Assembly: GCA_013350335.1 (NCBI GenBank)
Contig: CM023535.1
Span: 35,124,991 to 35,188,990, forward strand
Direction of reading: 5' to 3'
DNA length: 64,000 nucleotides
Source: Chimonanthus salicifolius
Taxonomy: Eukaryota > Streptophyta > Magnoliopsida > Laurales > Calycanthaceae
This document shows positions 12,334 to 23,350 of the stretch, one piece after another (within the stretch, counting starts at the first letter, position 1; each line of letters opens with the position of its first letter). The notes under the pieces are model-generated. The model was given only the letters and a program-made list of their open reading frames with translations, was not told the origin of the DNA and did no database searches. Both the position numbers and the translations under genes were made by a program.

Positions 12334-13413
12334 TGTAACGCCCCGCCCTTTTTCACTTGCATAAATCAGAGTATAATTTTTTTTTATAAGTGAGAGAGGA
12401 CGGGCCGTTACGACGTGAGTCAAGTCCGAGTTTCCAAAATCCAATCCTTGACTGGCCACTATTATGTGTACATGGACTAAGTCCACTAAAACATTTACAC
12501 ACGCTTATCTTATTGCTTGCATAATAATTTATATGAATAAGATGCTATATCATTTTCTTAACATCATTAGGCAAGGAAAGCCAATCACCGTAAAAATTAA
12601 ATAAAACTAAAGATTATCAAACCATATCGAATAAGTTATAAAGTGTCCCAAATAGTATAACATATTACAATCCAAATTGCAAGTCCTACGAATACATCAT
12701 TGAAATCGAAACTAAGGAAATTAAACTTCAATCTTCCAAGCGCCTACTAATCCTTTTTTTTTTCCGTCACGCTTGGCTCCCTTCAGGTCCTACGTCCTTT
12801 TCCTTAGCATTTCTTGTTTCAACATCCATAGGGTAGAAGTAGGGCATTAGTCAACATGCCCAGTAGGTATTCCAATTTTGGTTAGGGTATACATAGGAGT
12901 ATTATTAGAATATCATAAATCAAGGGTTTATACATCATTAATAGTATATTTGTAAAAACATCTTGTAAGTAATAAAACAATGCATGACTTCCATATTATA
13001 ATCATGCTAACATAAGTGTCATGTCATGGATGTCAATGCCAAATGAAATCCCACCCAATGTCCATACCCAATCACATCATAAATCAATCAATGGTTTCCT
13101 TGGCCAATTATGTCCACAGTGTTTGAGGCGGCAACCACCAGGGCACTGTATACCCATCCACAAATTAACCGGGATTGCCGGTGGAGTGTGGTCTCCTCCC
13201 TCTGCGCAGGGTTTTGGGACTGACTACCCAGGAGCTCTTTGGCCCAATTACGTCGTACTTTTCTATCAACCGGACGCGGCCAAATGTCAACGGTTCTTAT
13301 AGCTTCATGTGAGCTAATCTCAAGCCCAAGTCTTGTTCGGACCGCTCAGGACGTGGCTTGTTGGTCATATGTGTCCCTTCCCATGCCATGCATGAGGTAA
13401 TGTATGAACGAAT
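12334..13413 (-). mobile_element. Chromoviral LTR, 3' part, interrupted by element B
   Basis: On the minus strand it ends at 12334 (TGTAACGCCCC on the plus strand), inserted in element A gag; the left flank GTTGG (12329-12333) would be its target duplication. It contains the GGGCAT/ATGCCC hairpin (12842-12861) and a diverged unit region (13120-13350). It is cut at 13414 by the 5' LTR of element B; the remaining part was not found. Confidence 0.8.
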
Positions 13414-15762
13414 TGTAATATCCCCGATTTTCAGTATATCAATATTTACGAAAATTGCCATTGAAATGGTGAATTAAAAGGATATGGCCTTAGATGGGTA
13501 AATTGTGTGGCCCATTGTTCAAATAAGACCCAATGTACATATTATAAGGTCAAATTAAAGTAAATGGGTAATATGCAACTAATTGGGTCAAGGTGGTTAA
13601 TTGGGTCAAAGGACCCAATTGGGACCCAATGGGTCGTGGTGGACATGTTTGACCATTGGGTGAGCCCAAGTTTAATTGGGTTAGGTTGAATTGAATGGGA
13701 ATGTTAACAAGTGTTTAAGTTAACTCAAATTAAATGAAGGAGTTGGGTTTAGTATGGAGTTGAATTTACTGTTTGAGTTGCACTAAAATGATGAGTTAAT
13801 TGGGTGAGTTGAGTCACATGAGTTGGATGGGAAATTATGGAGATATTTATCTCAAAGGAGTAAATGTGTGGATGAAATGTTCAAACAATGAAAAACGTTG
13901 GCTGCATGGTCATCCCATGCATGTAACTCCTAGATAAGTGATGAATGATAATGGAGTTATATGGGAGTTACATAGGTGAGAAGTGTATTTCAAATTCAAG
14001 TCCATATGCACGTTGGAATGGCATGAGGGTTTATTCCATGCATGGGTCTTCAAAGGGACAGCCAATGGAGGGACCGTTTAGCAGATGGGAGTTTCATTTT
14101 AAGATGAAACCCCCACATGAAGATTTGAATGTAGGATGGCGGTTACATTAGGCTAACAAAGGCTAGCCGTTGGAGCCTATGGGAGTTTCATTTCCATATG
14201 AAACTCTCACATGCAACGGTAATGAGAGGTGGATGATAGGAGGAATGCATACAACAAGATGACCTTTGGGAAGCCGTTGGGTACCTTGGGAGTTTCATCT
14301 CAAGGATGAAACCCCAAGGGAGGCATTAAGCAAATGGGAGTTACAAGTGGGTTCACACTTGAAGAAGGTTGCATCTAGGGCAGCCAAGAGCCAAAAACCG
14401 TTGGAGGGTTTCATCTCAAGGATGAAACCCCAAATGAAATAAGTAATGGAAATGAATGGGAGGGGAGTTACATGTAGTGCCAACCTTAGGCTGAAGTGGA
14501 TTAACCAAAGATAGAATTTTATCTCCATTCACTCACTCTCTCTCTCTCTCTCTCTCCCTTCGCCGTTCTCCATCCCTCAAGATCAAGAGCATTAGCTGAT
14601 TGTCTCTCACACCAATCAGTCCTTGGCCAATCCCTCCACCAAGACAAAATACACGTAGAGCAAAGGAGTTTGGCATCAAGGTTTTATCACTCTCATCCAA
14701 AGCCAAATTTCTATCTCTCTCTCAAATCAATACTTTGGCTAAACCATTTCAACGACTTTTCAAACAAAATCAGTCTCGGCTAAAGGAGAAGGAAGGAAGG
14801 ACTAAGAAAGGAACGGAAGAGCAAGCCGGAGCAAAGATCAAGAAGTAGTCAAAGAACCGAAGGAGTCACGGTATTGGTAAGTGCACTATAAACCCTTGTT
14901 AAATAAATTGGTTAAGGGAATATGATCCGGCCATTGTATGGCCGAATCTATCGAGGGTTTAGATCAAGGATTATGCTGTTTAAAAATGGCAAAACATGGA
15001 TCATAGGGTTCGACCACGTTGGATGGCCAAACCCCATGAAAGGATTTAGTAATGGTTATGGTTTTTGAGGGATAAAAACCATACCATGTAATGAAAGTTT
15101 TAAAGGGTTTTTGAATGGAGATAAGTTTAATATTTTGGGTCGGCCATAGGATGGCTGAACCATATGTTATGGCTAAAGTGTTGAGCCTAAATTATATACA
15201 TAAATGATGGAATGATTGAGTCAAGAGAACCATAGGGTTCGGCCATGTGTATGGCCGAACTCCATGGACTGTTTTGATGGGATAATCGGATTAAGATTAT
15301 GTTGGAATTTATGAATTGTTATATGCTTTTGATTTGAGAATCACATATGCTTAATTATGGATTTAGTATTAAAGTGATCAACCATGATAGATGATGGAAC
15401 ATGGGATAAAAATCCATAGGGTGAGGTTTGGCCATGTAGTATGGCCGAACCCCACTAATGGTCATTTGATGGACTTAGTGGTTAACTTATAATGTAATTG
15501 GGCAAAATCAAATGGAGATGTATGTATAAAGGATTTAAAGGACCAAATTAAGATGGTGAGGTTCGGCCATGTTGTATGGCCGAACCCCACTAAGGTGGAT
15601 TGGTTATGAATATTGGTTATTAAGCAAAATTAGACAAGGGTTAGTTTAATGGCACAATTGTAAATATGGAATGAAATGACCAAAGGATTTGAAAGATGGG
15701 CCAAAACCAAAGTGGTAAGGTTCGGCCATGTTGTATGACCGAACCCTACCAAATCAAGGTAC
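13414..15762 (+). mobile_element. Element B: 5' LTR (3' third deleted)
   Basis: It starts TGTAATATCCCCGATTTT at 13414 and is closely similar along its length to the 3' LTR from 17757. Contents in order: TGGGTC/GACCCA words, diverged GTTTCATTT/GATGAAAC blocks, a TC microsatellite (14533-14556), GA-rich sequence, donor-like GTAAGT (14877-14882) and seven palindromes (14930-15750). The LTR breaks off at about 15762, lacking some 1.3 kb, the primer site and the gag start, so the element could not be replicated from this copy. Confidence 0.88.
14930..15750 (+). repeat. FCG-palindrome array, element B 5' LTR (7 copies)
   Basis: Copies near 14930, 15006, 15138, 15235, 15424, 15559 and 15718 share arms related to GGTTCGGCCAT and ATGGCCGAACC. 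Most deviations are C-to-T or G-to-A. One copy (15232-15261) is absent from the 3' LTR. Confidence 0.85.
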
Positions 15763-16294
15763 TCTCATTATAGTGAATGAGAGAAAAAGGAGCAAAGCAG
15801 CATGAGTATACCAGTAGTACCTCCTGAACTACAAAGCTTGGTTCAAGCAGTAGTTACTTCTGTCCTCCAACAGCATTGAATGGAGGTGGAAGCACTAGTG
15901 ACGCCAGTAATCGGAACATGGTCAGAGATTTCTAGCAACAACGGCCTCCCTACTTCAAGGGAAAGGAAGGGACTGTCGGAGCAGAACATTGGCTGAAGAA
16001 GATCACTCAGATCTTGACACTACTCCAGATCTCGAGTCATGCTGACAAGATTCTGCTGGCTACATCTCAACTGATCGAGGATGCCGGAAAATGGTTGGAG
16101 GTTATTGAAAAATAGCAAGTACTTGTGTCGGAAAGGGAAAGGACTAGAATGACGTGGGAGTGGTTCCCAGCTACCTTTCTAGATCAGTATGTTCCCGAGG
16201 AGGAGAAGGAACGCCACATTCAAGCTTTCCTATCCTTGGTACAAGGCTCTATGACGGTGGCGGAGTATCACCGAAAATTCCTCAGTCTATCCTG
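15763..16294 (+). pseudogene. Element B: gag fragment (broken)
   Basis: Gag is the structural protein of the virus-like particle. Recognisable pieces are the VVPPELQSLVQAVVTS segment, then SQLIEDAGKWLEVIE and MTWEWFPATFLDQYVPEEEK..FLSLVQGSMTVAEYHRKFLSLS, matching the capsid-like region of element C. Stops (for example TAG near 16112) and frameshifts interrupt it. The N-terminus is lost at the LTR junction. At about 16290-16297 capsid sequence passes straight into the linker upstream of INT, so the zinc knuckle, protease, RT and RH are all missing. Confidence 0.85.
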
Positions 16295-17694
16295 CAACGA
16301 ACAGATCCGGAAGTCGAAGAGATATGAGCCAAGATGTCTACTGGCATAGTCATACCGGAATGGGAGTTGCGACCATGTCAGGGTCTTGTAGTCCAGGGAA
16401 GAATATATGTGTCAAAAAGCTACAGAAAAGAGTTGTTGATTGAGGCACATCAGACCAAACTCTCCATACATCCGGGCAACACCAAGATGTATCACGACCT
16501 GAAGAGGCATTACCGGTGACATGGACTCAAAAGAGATGTGGCTGGGTTTGTGGGACACTGCTTAACTTGTCAGCATGTTAAGACGGAACATCAGAAGCAA
16601 CCAGGGTTACTCAAACCCTTATCAGTGCCAGAATGGAAATGGGAGCACATTTCCATGGATTTTGTGACGGGATTGCTGAGGTCCTCGAAGGGCAATGATG
16701 CTATATGGGTCGTGGTAGACCGACTGACCAAGTCTGCGCATTTTATTCCTATCAAGATGTCGGATTCATCTGAGACATTGGGTCCGCGGTATATCAAGGA
16801 CATCATCAGACTACATGGTATTCCTCGGACAATCATATCTGACAGAGATGGCCGATTCACCGGTAGGGTGTGGCAGAGCATGTAGTCGGCCATGGGGACC
16901 GATCTACTGACTAGTACAACATTCCATCCACAGACTGATGGACAGTCAGAAAGGACTATACAAACATTGGAGGACATGCTGAGGGCGTGCATGCTAGACT
17001 TCAAGGGTGGATGGGAGGATCATTTGCCACTGGTAGAGTTCTCATATAACAATAGTTATCAGGCAAGCCTCCAGATGGCCCCATTCGAGGCCTTATATGG
17101 TAGACCGTGTAGGTCACCAGTGTGCTGGACAGAGGCCGGCGAGCCTGCACTGATTGGACCCGAGCTAGTGGCAGAGACTACAACACAGATTCAGTTGATT
17201 CGTCAGCACCTATTAGCTGCACAGAGTCAGCAGAAGAGCTATGCTGACAAGAGGAGGAGGTTCCTTGAGTTTGAAGCGGGGGACATGGTATTCTATAAGG
17301 TCTCGCCACGAAAGGTACACATGAGATTTGGGAAGAAAGGGAAACTGTCACCAAGATATGTGGGACCGTTTTCCATCATAAGAAGGATGGGAGATGTAGC
17401 TTATCAGTTAGCACTTCCTTCACAATTGGCATCCTTACACGATGTGTTTCATATATCGATGCTGAGGAAGTATAATCCCGATCCGTCTCATGTATTGAAT
17501 GTGCAAGATATAGAAGTGCAAAGCGACATGACATACGTCGAGAAGCCTGTCAGAATAATAGAGACTGAGAAAATGGTGTTACGAAACAGAGCGATTCAGT
17601 TCGTCAAAGTGGTATGGGATCGGCATGATATTGAGGAAGCCACTTGGAAACTCAATCGGAGATGAGAACAACTCACCCTGAATTATTTGTGTAA
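16295..17694 (+). pseudogene. Element B: integrase with chromodomain-like tail (nearly complete, broken)
   Basis: The zinc domain is present (HQTKLSIH and KRHYR, then HCLTCQ, the Cys pair intact), with a TGA where Trp is usual near 16518. The catalytic core has MDFVTG (first Asp), IISDRDGRFTG (second Asp) and TDGQSERT (Glu). A TAG near 16885 splits the core. The C-terminal half follows from 16892 with [16 protein letters not shown] and a chromodomain-like [18 protein letters not shown] one-base deletion near 17652 shifts the frame; in the restored frame translation ends at TAA 17692-17694. A polypurine tract and the 3' LTR follow. Confidence 0.9.
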
Positions 17695-17740
17695 TTTATT
17701 TTGGAATTCTACTTCGTTCGATTTTCGGGATGAAAATTTC

Positions 17741-17750
17741 AAAAAGAGGA
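17741..17750 (+). other. Element B polypurine tract
   Basis: AAAAAGAGGA lies a few bases upstream of the 3' LTR start at 17757. This is where plus-strand cDNA synthesis would be primed. Elements C and D have equivalent tracts. Confidence 0.75.
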
Positions 17751-19269
17751 TTGTATTGTAATACCCCAGATTTTGCAATATATCAATATTACGAAATTGC
17801 AATTGAAATTATGAATTAAAAGGATATGACCCTAGATGAGTAAAATTGTGGGGCCCATTGTTCAAATAAGACCCAATGTACATATTATAAGGTCAAATTA
17901 AAGTAAATGGTAATATACATCTAATTGCGTCAAGGTGGTTAATTGGGTCAAAGGACCCAATTGGGACCCAATGGGTCGTGGTGGACATGTTTGACCATTG
18001 GGTGATCCCAAGTTAGTTGGGTTAGGTTGAATTGAATGGGAATGTTAGCAAGTGTTTAAGTTAACTAAAATTAAATGAAGGGTTGGGTTTAGTATGGAGT
18101 TGAATTTATTGTTTGAGTTGCATTAAAATGATGAGTTAATTGGGTGAGTTGAGCCACATGAGTTGGATGGGAAATTATGGAGATATTTATCTCAAAGGAG
18201 TAAATGTGTGGACTGAAATGTTCAAACAATGAAAAACGTTGGTTGCATGGTCATCCCATGCATGTAACTCCTAGATAAGTGATGAATGATAATGGCGTTA
18301 TATGGGAGTTACATAGGTGAGAAATGTATTTCAAATTCACGTCCATATGCACGTTGGAATGGCATGAGGGTTTATTCCATGCATGGGTCTTCAAAGGGAC
18401 AGCCAATGGAGGGACGGTTTAGCACATGGGAGTTTCATTTTAAGATGAAACCCCCACATGAAGATTTGAATGTAGAATGGTGGTTACATTAGGCTAACAA
18501 AGGCTAGCCGTTGGAGCCTATGGGAGTTTCATTTCCATATGAAACTCTCACATGCAACGGTAATGAGAGATGGATGATGGGAGGAATGCATACAACAAGA
18601 TGACTTTTGGGAAGCCGTTGGGTACCTGGGGGGTTTCATCTCAAGGATGAAACCCCAAGGGAGGCATTAAGCAAATTGGAGTTACATATGGGTTCACACA
18701 TGGAGAAGTGGTGAAGAAGGGGTTGCATTTAGGACAGCCAAGAGCCAAAAACTGTTGGTGTGTTTCATCTCAAGGATGGAACCCCCAAATGAAATAAGTG
18801 ATGGAAATGAATGGGAGGGGAGTTACATGTGGTGCCAACCTTAGGCTGATATTGGTTAACCAAAGATAGAACTTCATCTCCATTCACTCTATCTCTCTTC
18901 CTTGGCCGTTCTCCATCTTTCAAGATCAAGAGCATTAGCTGATTGTCTCTCACACCAATCAGTCCTTGGCCGATCCCTCCACCAAGACAAAATACACAGA
19001 GAGCAAAGGAGTTTGGCATCAAGGTTTTATCACTCTCATCCAAAGCCAAATTTCTATCTCTCTCTCAAATCAATACTTTGGCTAAACCATTTCAAGGAGT
19101 CTTCAAGCAAGATCAGTCTCGGCTAAAGGAGATGGAAGGAAGGACTAAGAAAGGAACGGAAGAGCAAGCCGGAGTAAAGATCAAGAAGTAGTCAAAGAAC
19201 CAAAGGAGTCGCGGTATTGGTAAGTGCAATATAAACCCTTGTTAAATAAATTGGTTAAGGGAATATGAT

Positions 19270-20176
19270 CCAGCCATTGTATGGCCGAATCTATCAAGGG
19301 TTTAGATCAAGGATTATGCTGTTTAAAAATGGCAAAACATGTATCATAGGGTTCGGCCACTTTGGATGGCCGAACCCCATGAAAGGATTTAGTAATGGTT
19401 ATGGTTTTTGAGGGATAAAAACCATACCATGTAATGAAAGTTTTAAAGGGTTTTTGAATGGAGATAAGTTTAATATTTTGGGTCGGCCATAGGATGGCTG
19501 AACCATATGGTTGTTATGGCTAAAGTATCGAGCCTAAATTATATATATAAATGATGGAATGATTGAGTTAAGAGAACCCCATGGACTGTTTTGATGGGAT
19601 AATCGGATTAAGATTATGTTAGAATTTATGAATTGTTATATGCTTTTGATTTAAGAATCACATATGGTTATTTATGGATTTATTATTAAAGTGATCAACC
19701 ATGATAGATGATGGAACAAGGGATAAAAATCCATAGGGTGAGGTTCGGCCATGTAGTATGGCCGAACCCCACTAATGGTCATTTGATGGACTTAGTGGTT
19801 AACTTATAATGTAATTAGGCAAAATCAATTGGAGATGTATGTATGAAGGATTTAAAGGACCAAATTAAGATGATCACGTTCGGCCACATTGTATGCCTGA
19901 ACCCCACTAAGGTGGATTGGTTATGAATATTGGTTATTAAGCAAAATTAGACAAGGGTTAGTTTAATGGCACAATTGTAAATATGGAATGAAATGACCAA
20001 AGGATGTGAAAGATGGGCCAAAACCAAAGTGGTAAGGTTTGGCCATGTTGTATGGCCGAACCCTACCAAGGTACATTTGGAAGATTAAGTTATTTGGATA
20101 GTTTTGGATTAAATAAAAAAGGAGATTAAAATTTAAGGGGGAGAGGTTCGGCCATGTAGTATGGCCGAACCCCACA
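19270..20176 (+). repeat. FCG-palindrome array, element B 3' LTR
   Basis: Copies near 19270, 19349, 19481, 19742, 19879, 20035 and 20145 have arms GGTTCGGCCAT-like and ATGGCCGAACC-like. Spacing of 80-260 bp and flanks match the 5' LTR, except for the copy missing at 19578. Confidence 0.85.
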
Positions 20177-20500
20177 AAGTGGTTTTTGGGACTTAGACTT
20201 AGTTGGAAATTCATTGGACATATATTTGACTTGCTGTTATATAAACAAGGTAACGGGACTTCTTAAACGGTGTACAAGTCGGGAACGGGTGACGGTTTAA
20301 AAGAGCAGTCAATCTAAGTGAACATTGTGTAGGTTTCCTACCTTTTTGTAACCACACATATATTTGATGTTTTATCTTAATTTTGATGAAATATGTGCTA
20401 AGTTATTATGTTTCAAAGTGGTTTTGTATGTTAAGGTGTATTTACAAATGGCATGAACTCATTGACATCTCATGCATGGCATGGGGTAATGATTATGGAA

Positions 20501-20655
20501 ACCGGAGGCCACACTCCGTTGGGGTGTCCGAAAGACCACTGTGGGGTACCTTGATGATGAGATTCCCATCAAGAGGAAACCGGAGGCCACACTCCGTCGG
20601 GGCGTCCGAAAGACCACTGTGGGGTACCTTGACGATGAGAATCCCGTCAAGAGGA
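20501..20655 (+). repeat. Two hairpin units with co-varying second stem
   Basis: Unit 1: CCACA 20509-20513 with TGTGG 20540-20544, then CTTGATG 20550-20556 with CATCAAG 20567-20573. Unit 2: CCACA 20587-20591 with TGTGG 20618-20622, then CTTGACG 20628-20634 with CGTCAAG 20645-20651. The T:A pair in the second stem of unit 1 is C:G in unit 2; both arms changed. Confidence 0.85.
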
Positions 20656-21370
20656 GGCTATGTATATTTGTGATGGGTGGGACTCATTACATGTGCATAA
20701 CATACATGGCATTGTTTTTATAAGGTTTTGATGATCATGTACTATTATGATATTTGCATGTTTTATACTAACCTTGTGGTAGCCCTAATCGGAAATACCT
20801 ACTGGGCACGTTGATCTAACGCCCTATCTCTGTCCTTAGTTGATGACACAGGAAAGGGGAAGAACGAGGATCGTGAAGGAAACCAAGCATAGTAGCTTGC
20901 GCTTTTGAATAGACTTTTAATTATTGATTGATTTATGGACTTTTTATTTAAGTTTATATGGAAAATGTAATTTGATAGTTAGATGATGTTGGCATGTAAT
21001 AATTTAGTTAACTATTTGCTATGGTTAGGTATGTTTTGGATGGTTTGGAATGAATGTTTAGTTTAAGGTTATTTTAGTAATTTTGGAGAACATGATTATG
21101 TACTTTGCTATCTAAAAATGGAGTAGTCTTAGGATCTATTATAACCCGCAGTTAGATTACGATTAAGTATATTCCGCAAGTTTTATTTGTACCATGTGTG
21201 GATCGGTTCATATGGACTTAGTCCATACGCACATGGGTTTGGCCAATTAAGGGTCGGACTTTAGAAGTCCGAACTTAACTCGCGTCGTGACGTCCCACCC
21301 CAATCACTTGTTTATTATTATTTTAAAAAAATAATAAATAAACTCTGATTTTAGAGTGAAAAGGGCGGGG

Positions 21371-23350
21371 CCCTCTGTTTACATATCCTTCACCCCATGC
21401 CATGCATGAGATACTAATGAATCACATGCTATTTTATCATATAAACATAGCATTAAAACTCACATTTTGAAACAATATCTTTTACAACATAATTCATCAA
21501 AATAAGATAAAATCATTGTACATTAAACCCATGGTTTCAAAGAGGTGGAATTCTACCAAAGACCACTAACGTAAGCTTGCGCTTTTGTCTGGTAACCGCT
21601 CACGATCGTACACACCTTTTGAGGTCCCGTTACCTTAAAATATATCAATCAATTAAAACCATGTCCCATTTGATTTACCATAATGTCCAAGTCCATAAAA
21701 CAATCCCCATAGGGTTCAGCCATACACCATGGCCGAACCCATGGTCCATTATTTCTACTTAATTACCATATTGCCATCCATGGCTGTCATTCCATTATTC
21801 TAACCCTTCATACATTAAAAACATAAATCATTCTCATGGGGTTCGGCCATACACCATGGCCAAACCCTTGATGTTTCATTTCTAACTTCTCCTTTAAATG
21901 GTTCACCATCTTTGGTCCATAAAATAAGTCTATACTTGTATCCTCCAATTAATCTTCCATTCATTTAAAATATACATAAACATATTAGATCCATAAATGA
22001 TCCATAAAAATTGGTTCATGGGGTTCGGCCATACACCATGGCCGAACCCTATGATGTCTAACTTTCCAATTTCTTCATTATATCAATTACTATCCTTGAA
22101 TCCATAAATCAAGGTTCCTTCCTTTTTGATCCAAAAGTCCATCATTAAAACCTTTCTAAATTGATAACCATCTTCCATGTAATCAATCGCCATATTAAGT
22201 CCATCTATATTTTTCCATGGGGTTCGGCCATACACCATGGCCGAACCCATGATCCATGATTCTTATCCATTTTAAACGTTTTAAAATCATAAGCATTCAT
22301 CTATGATTTTCCATTCTTTAAATCCATTATAATTCATTAATATCCTTTCCATTGGTATGGCCGAACCCTATGGTTCCTTACTTCCTCTTGAACATCATTT
22401 AATCCCATATCAATTCCTTAACATACATCTATAATATTCATGTTTTGAAACCCAATAAAATTATTAACCCCTTCCATGGTTTTCATCCTTTAAAATCCAT
22501 TAAACATAACCAATGTCCTTCCATGGGGTTCGGCCATACAACATGGCCAAACCCTATGGTTCATCATCTTCCCTTAAATTACTATATTCATTCTCCAATT
22601 TTCTTCCATGGGGTTCGGCCATGGTATGGTTCCTTTCTTTAAACAAAATTATCAAAATACTTACCGGTTCCGCGACTCCTCCGGTTTTCCTTCGCTCCGA
22701 CTTGTTCTTCCGATCCTTTTCTTCCTTAGCCTTTTCCTCCTTCTTCTTGATCTTTCACACTTGCTGGTTGCCCTCTCCTTCTCTTGATATGCCGTGCCCC
22801 CCTTGTGTCTCTCCTTTATAAAACTTCCAATTGGTTCCATCTTTGGAAGGTGTCGTGCCCCTCGTTGATTTAACAATTGCCTTAGTGTTGCTCTTAACAA
22901 GGAAAGGACCCCTTTTAGAGATACTCTAACACATGCGCATATCTTCTATGCACGGCCAAAGATCTTTTATTTAATCTTAGACATCTTCTTTATTTGGATT
23001 AGGCAATCAAATTTCATTGCCTAATCCCAACCCATCCATGCGTGTGTGTCATCTTAGGACAATCCTAAAATCTTATTGTGATCCCTCCTTGATTTGGGTA
23101 TGCGTGTGTCATCCTTGTTTATAGACATTGCATTACCATTTTAATTTAGCCCCATTTAATTAGGCTTGGACTCACTTGGTGGTCAACCAAGTTAACCATG
23201 ACCCATTGGGTCCCAATTGAGCATTTTGACCCAAATAGCAACTTTGACCCAATTAAATGTACCTTACCCATTTACTTTACATTGAACCCTAAATCGTAAC
23301 CGTTGGGTCCTAATTGGGCCATTGACCCAACACCTTACCCATCTAAGGTT
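21371..23350 (-). mobile_element. Chromoviral LTR fragment (internal part)
   Basis: On the plus strand it begins inside a hairpin unit (CCCTCTGTTTAC, counterpart of the CCGGAGGG region) and continues through the palindrome array (21714-22640), donor-like GTAAGT (minus, 22659-22664), a GA/TC-rich stretch (22680-22790) and the TGGGTC/GACCCA region (23190-23330). Neither true LTR end is present: the left is fused to element B, the right is interrupted at 23351 by another LTR. It contains no coding sequence. Confidence 0.8.
21714..22640 (-). repeat. FCG-palindrome array (about 7 copies)
   Basis: Copies near 21714, 21838, 22018, 22219, 22525 and 22611, plus a half copy near 22355 holding only TGGCCGAACCC. 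Several have arms extended by CCATGG. Confidence 0.82.

Larger units (their letters stand above)
17757..21370 (+). mobile_element. Element B: 3' LTR (last bases missing)
   Basis: It starts TGTAATACCCCAGATTTT. The first 2.3 kb parallel the 5' LTR (13414-15762). Beyond that it has two further palindromes (near 20035 and 20145), GTAGGTTTCCTACC (about 20330), two hairpin units (20501-20655), the GGGCA/CGCCC hairpin near 20803 and the ending AAAAGGGCGGGG. The final GTTACA is absent: at 21371 it joins a minus-strand LTR fragment. No right target duplication matching CGAAT (13409-13413) is present, so the right end was rearranged after insertion. Confidence 0.88.

Noticed and set aside
13021..13302. 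93-codon frame with a Pro-rich translation
   Set aside because: It lies in a minus-strand LTR at the position of the hairpin units, with no counterpart in other LTRs.
14930..15750. Palindromic repeats at semi-regular spacing, resembling a CRISPR array
   Set aside because: Plant LTR context, spacer lengths varying from about 80 to 300 bp, degenerate repeats and no cas genes. The arrays are part of LTRs.
17757..21370. Element B 3' LTR as a complete LTR with target duplication
   Set aside because: The last six bases are missing and CGAAT is not found at 21371, so the right end is rearranged.
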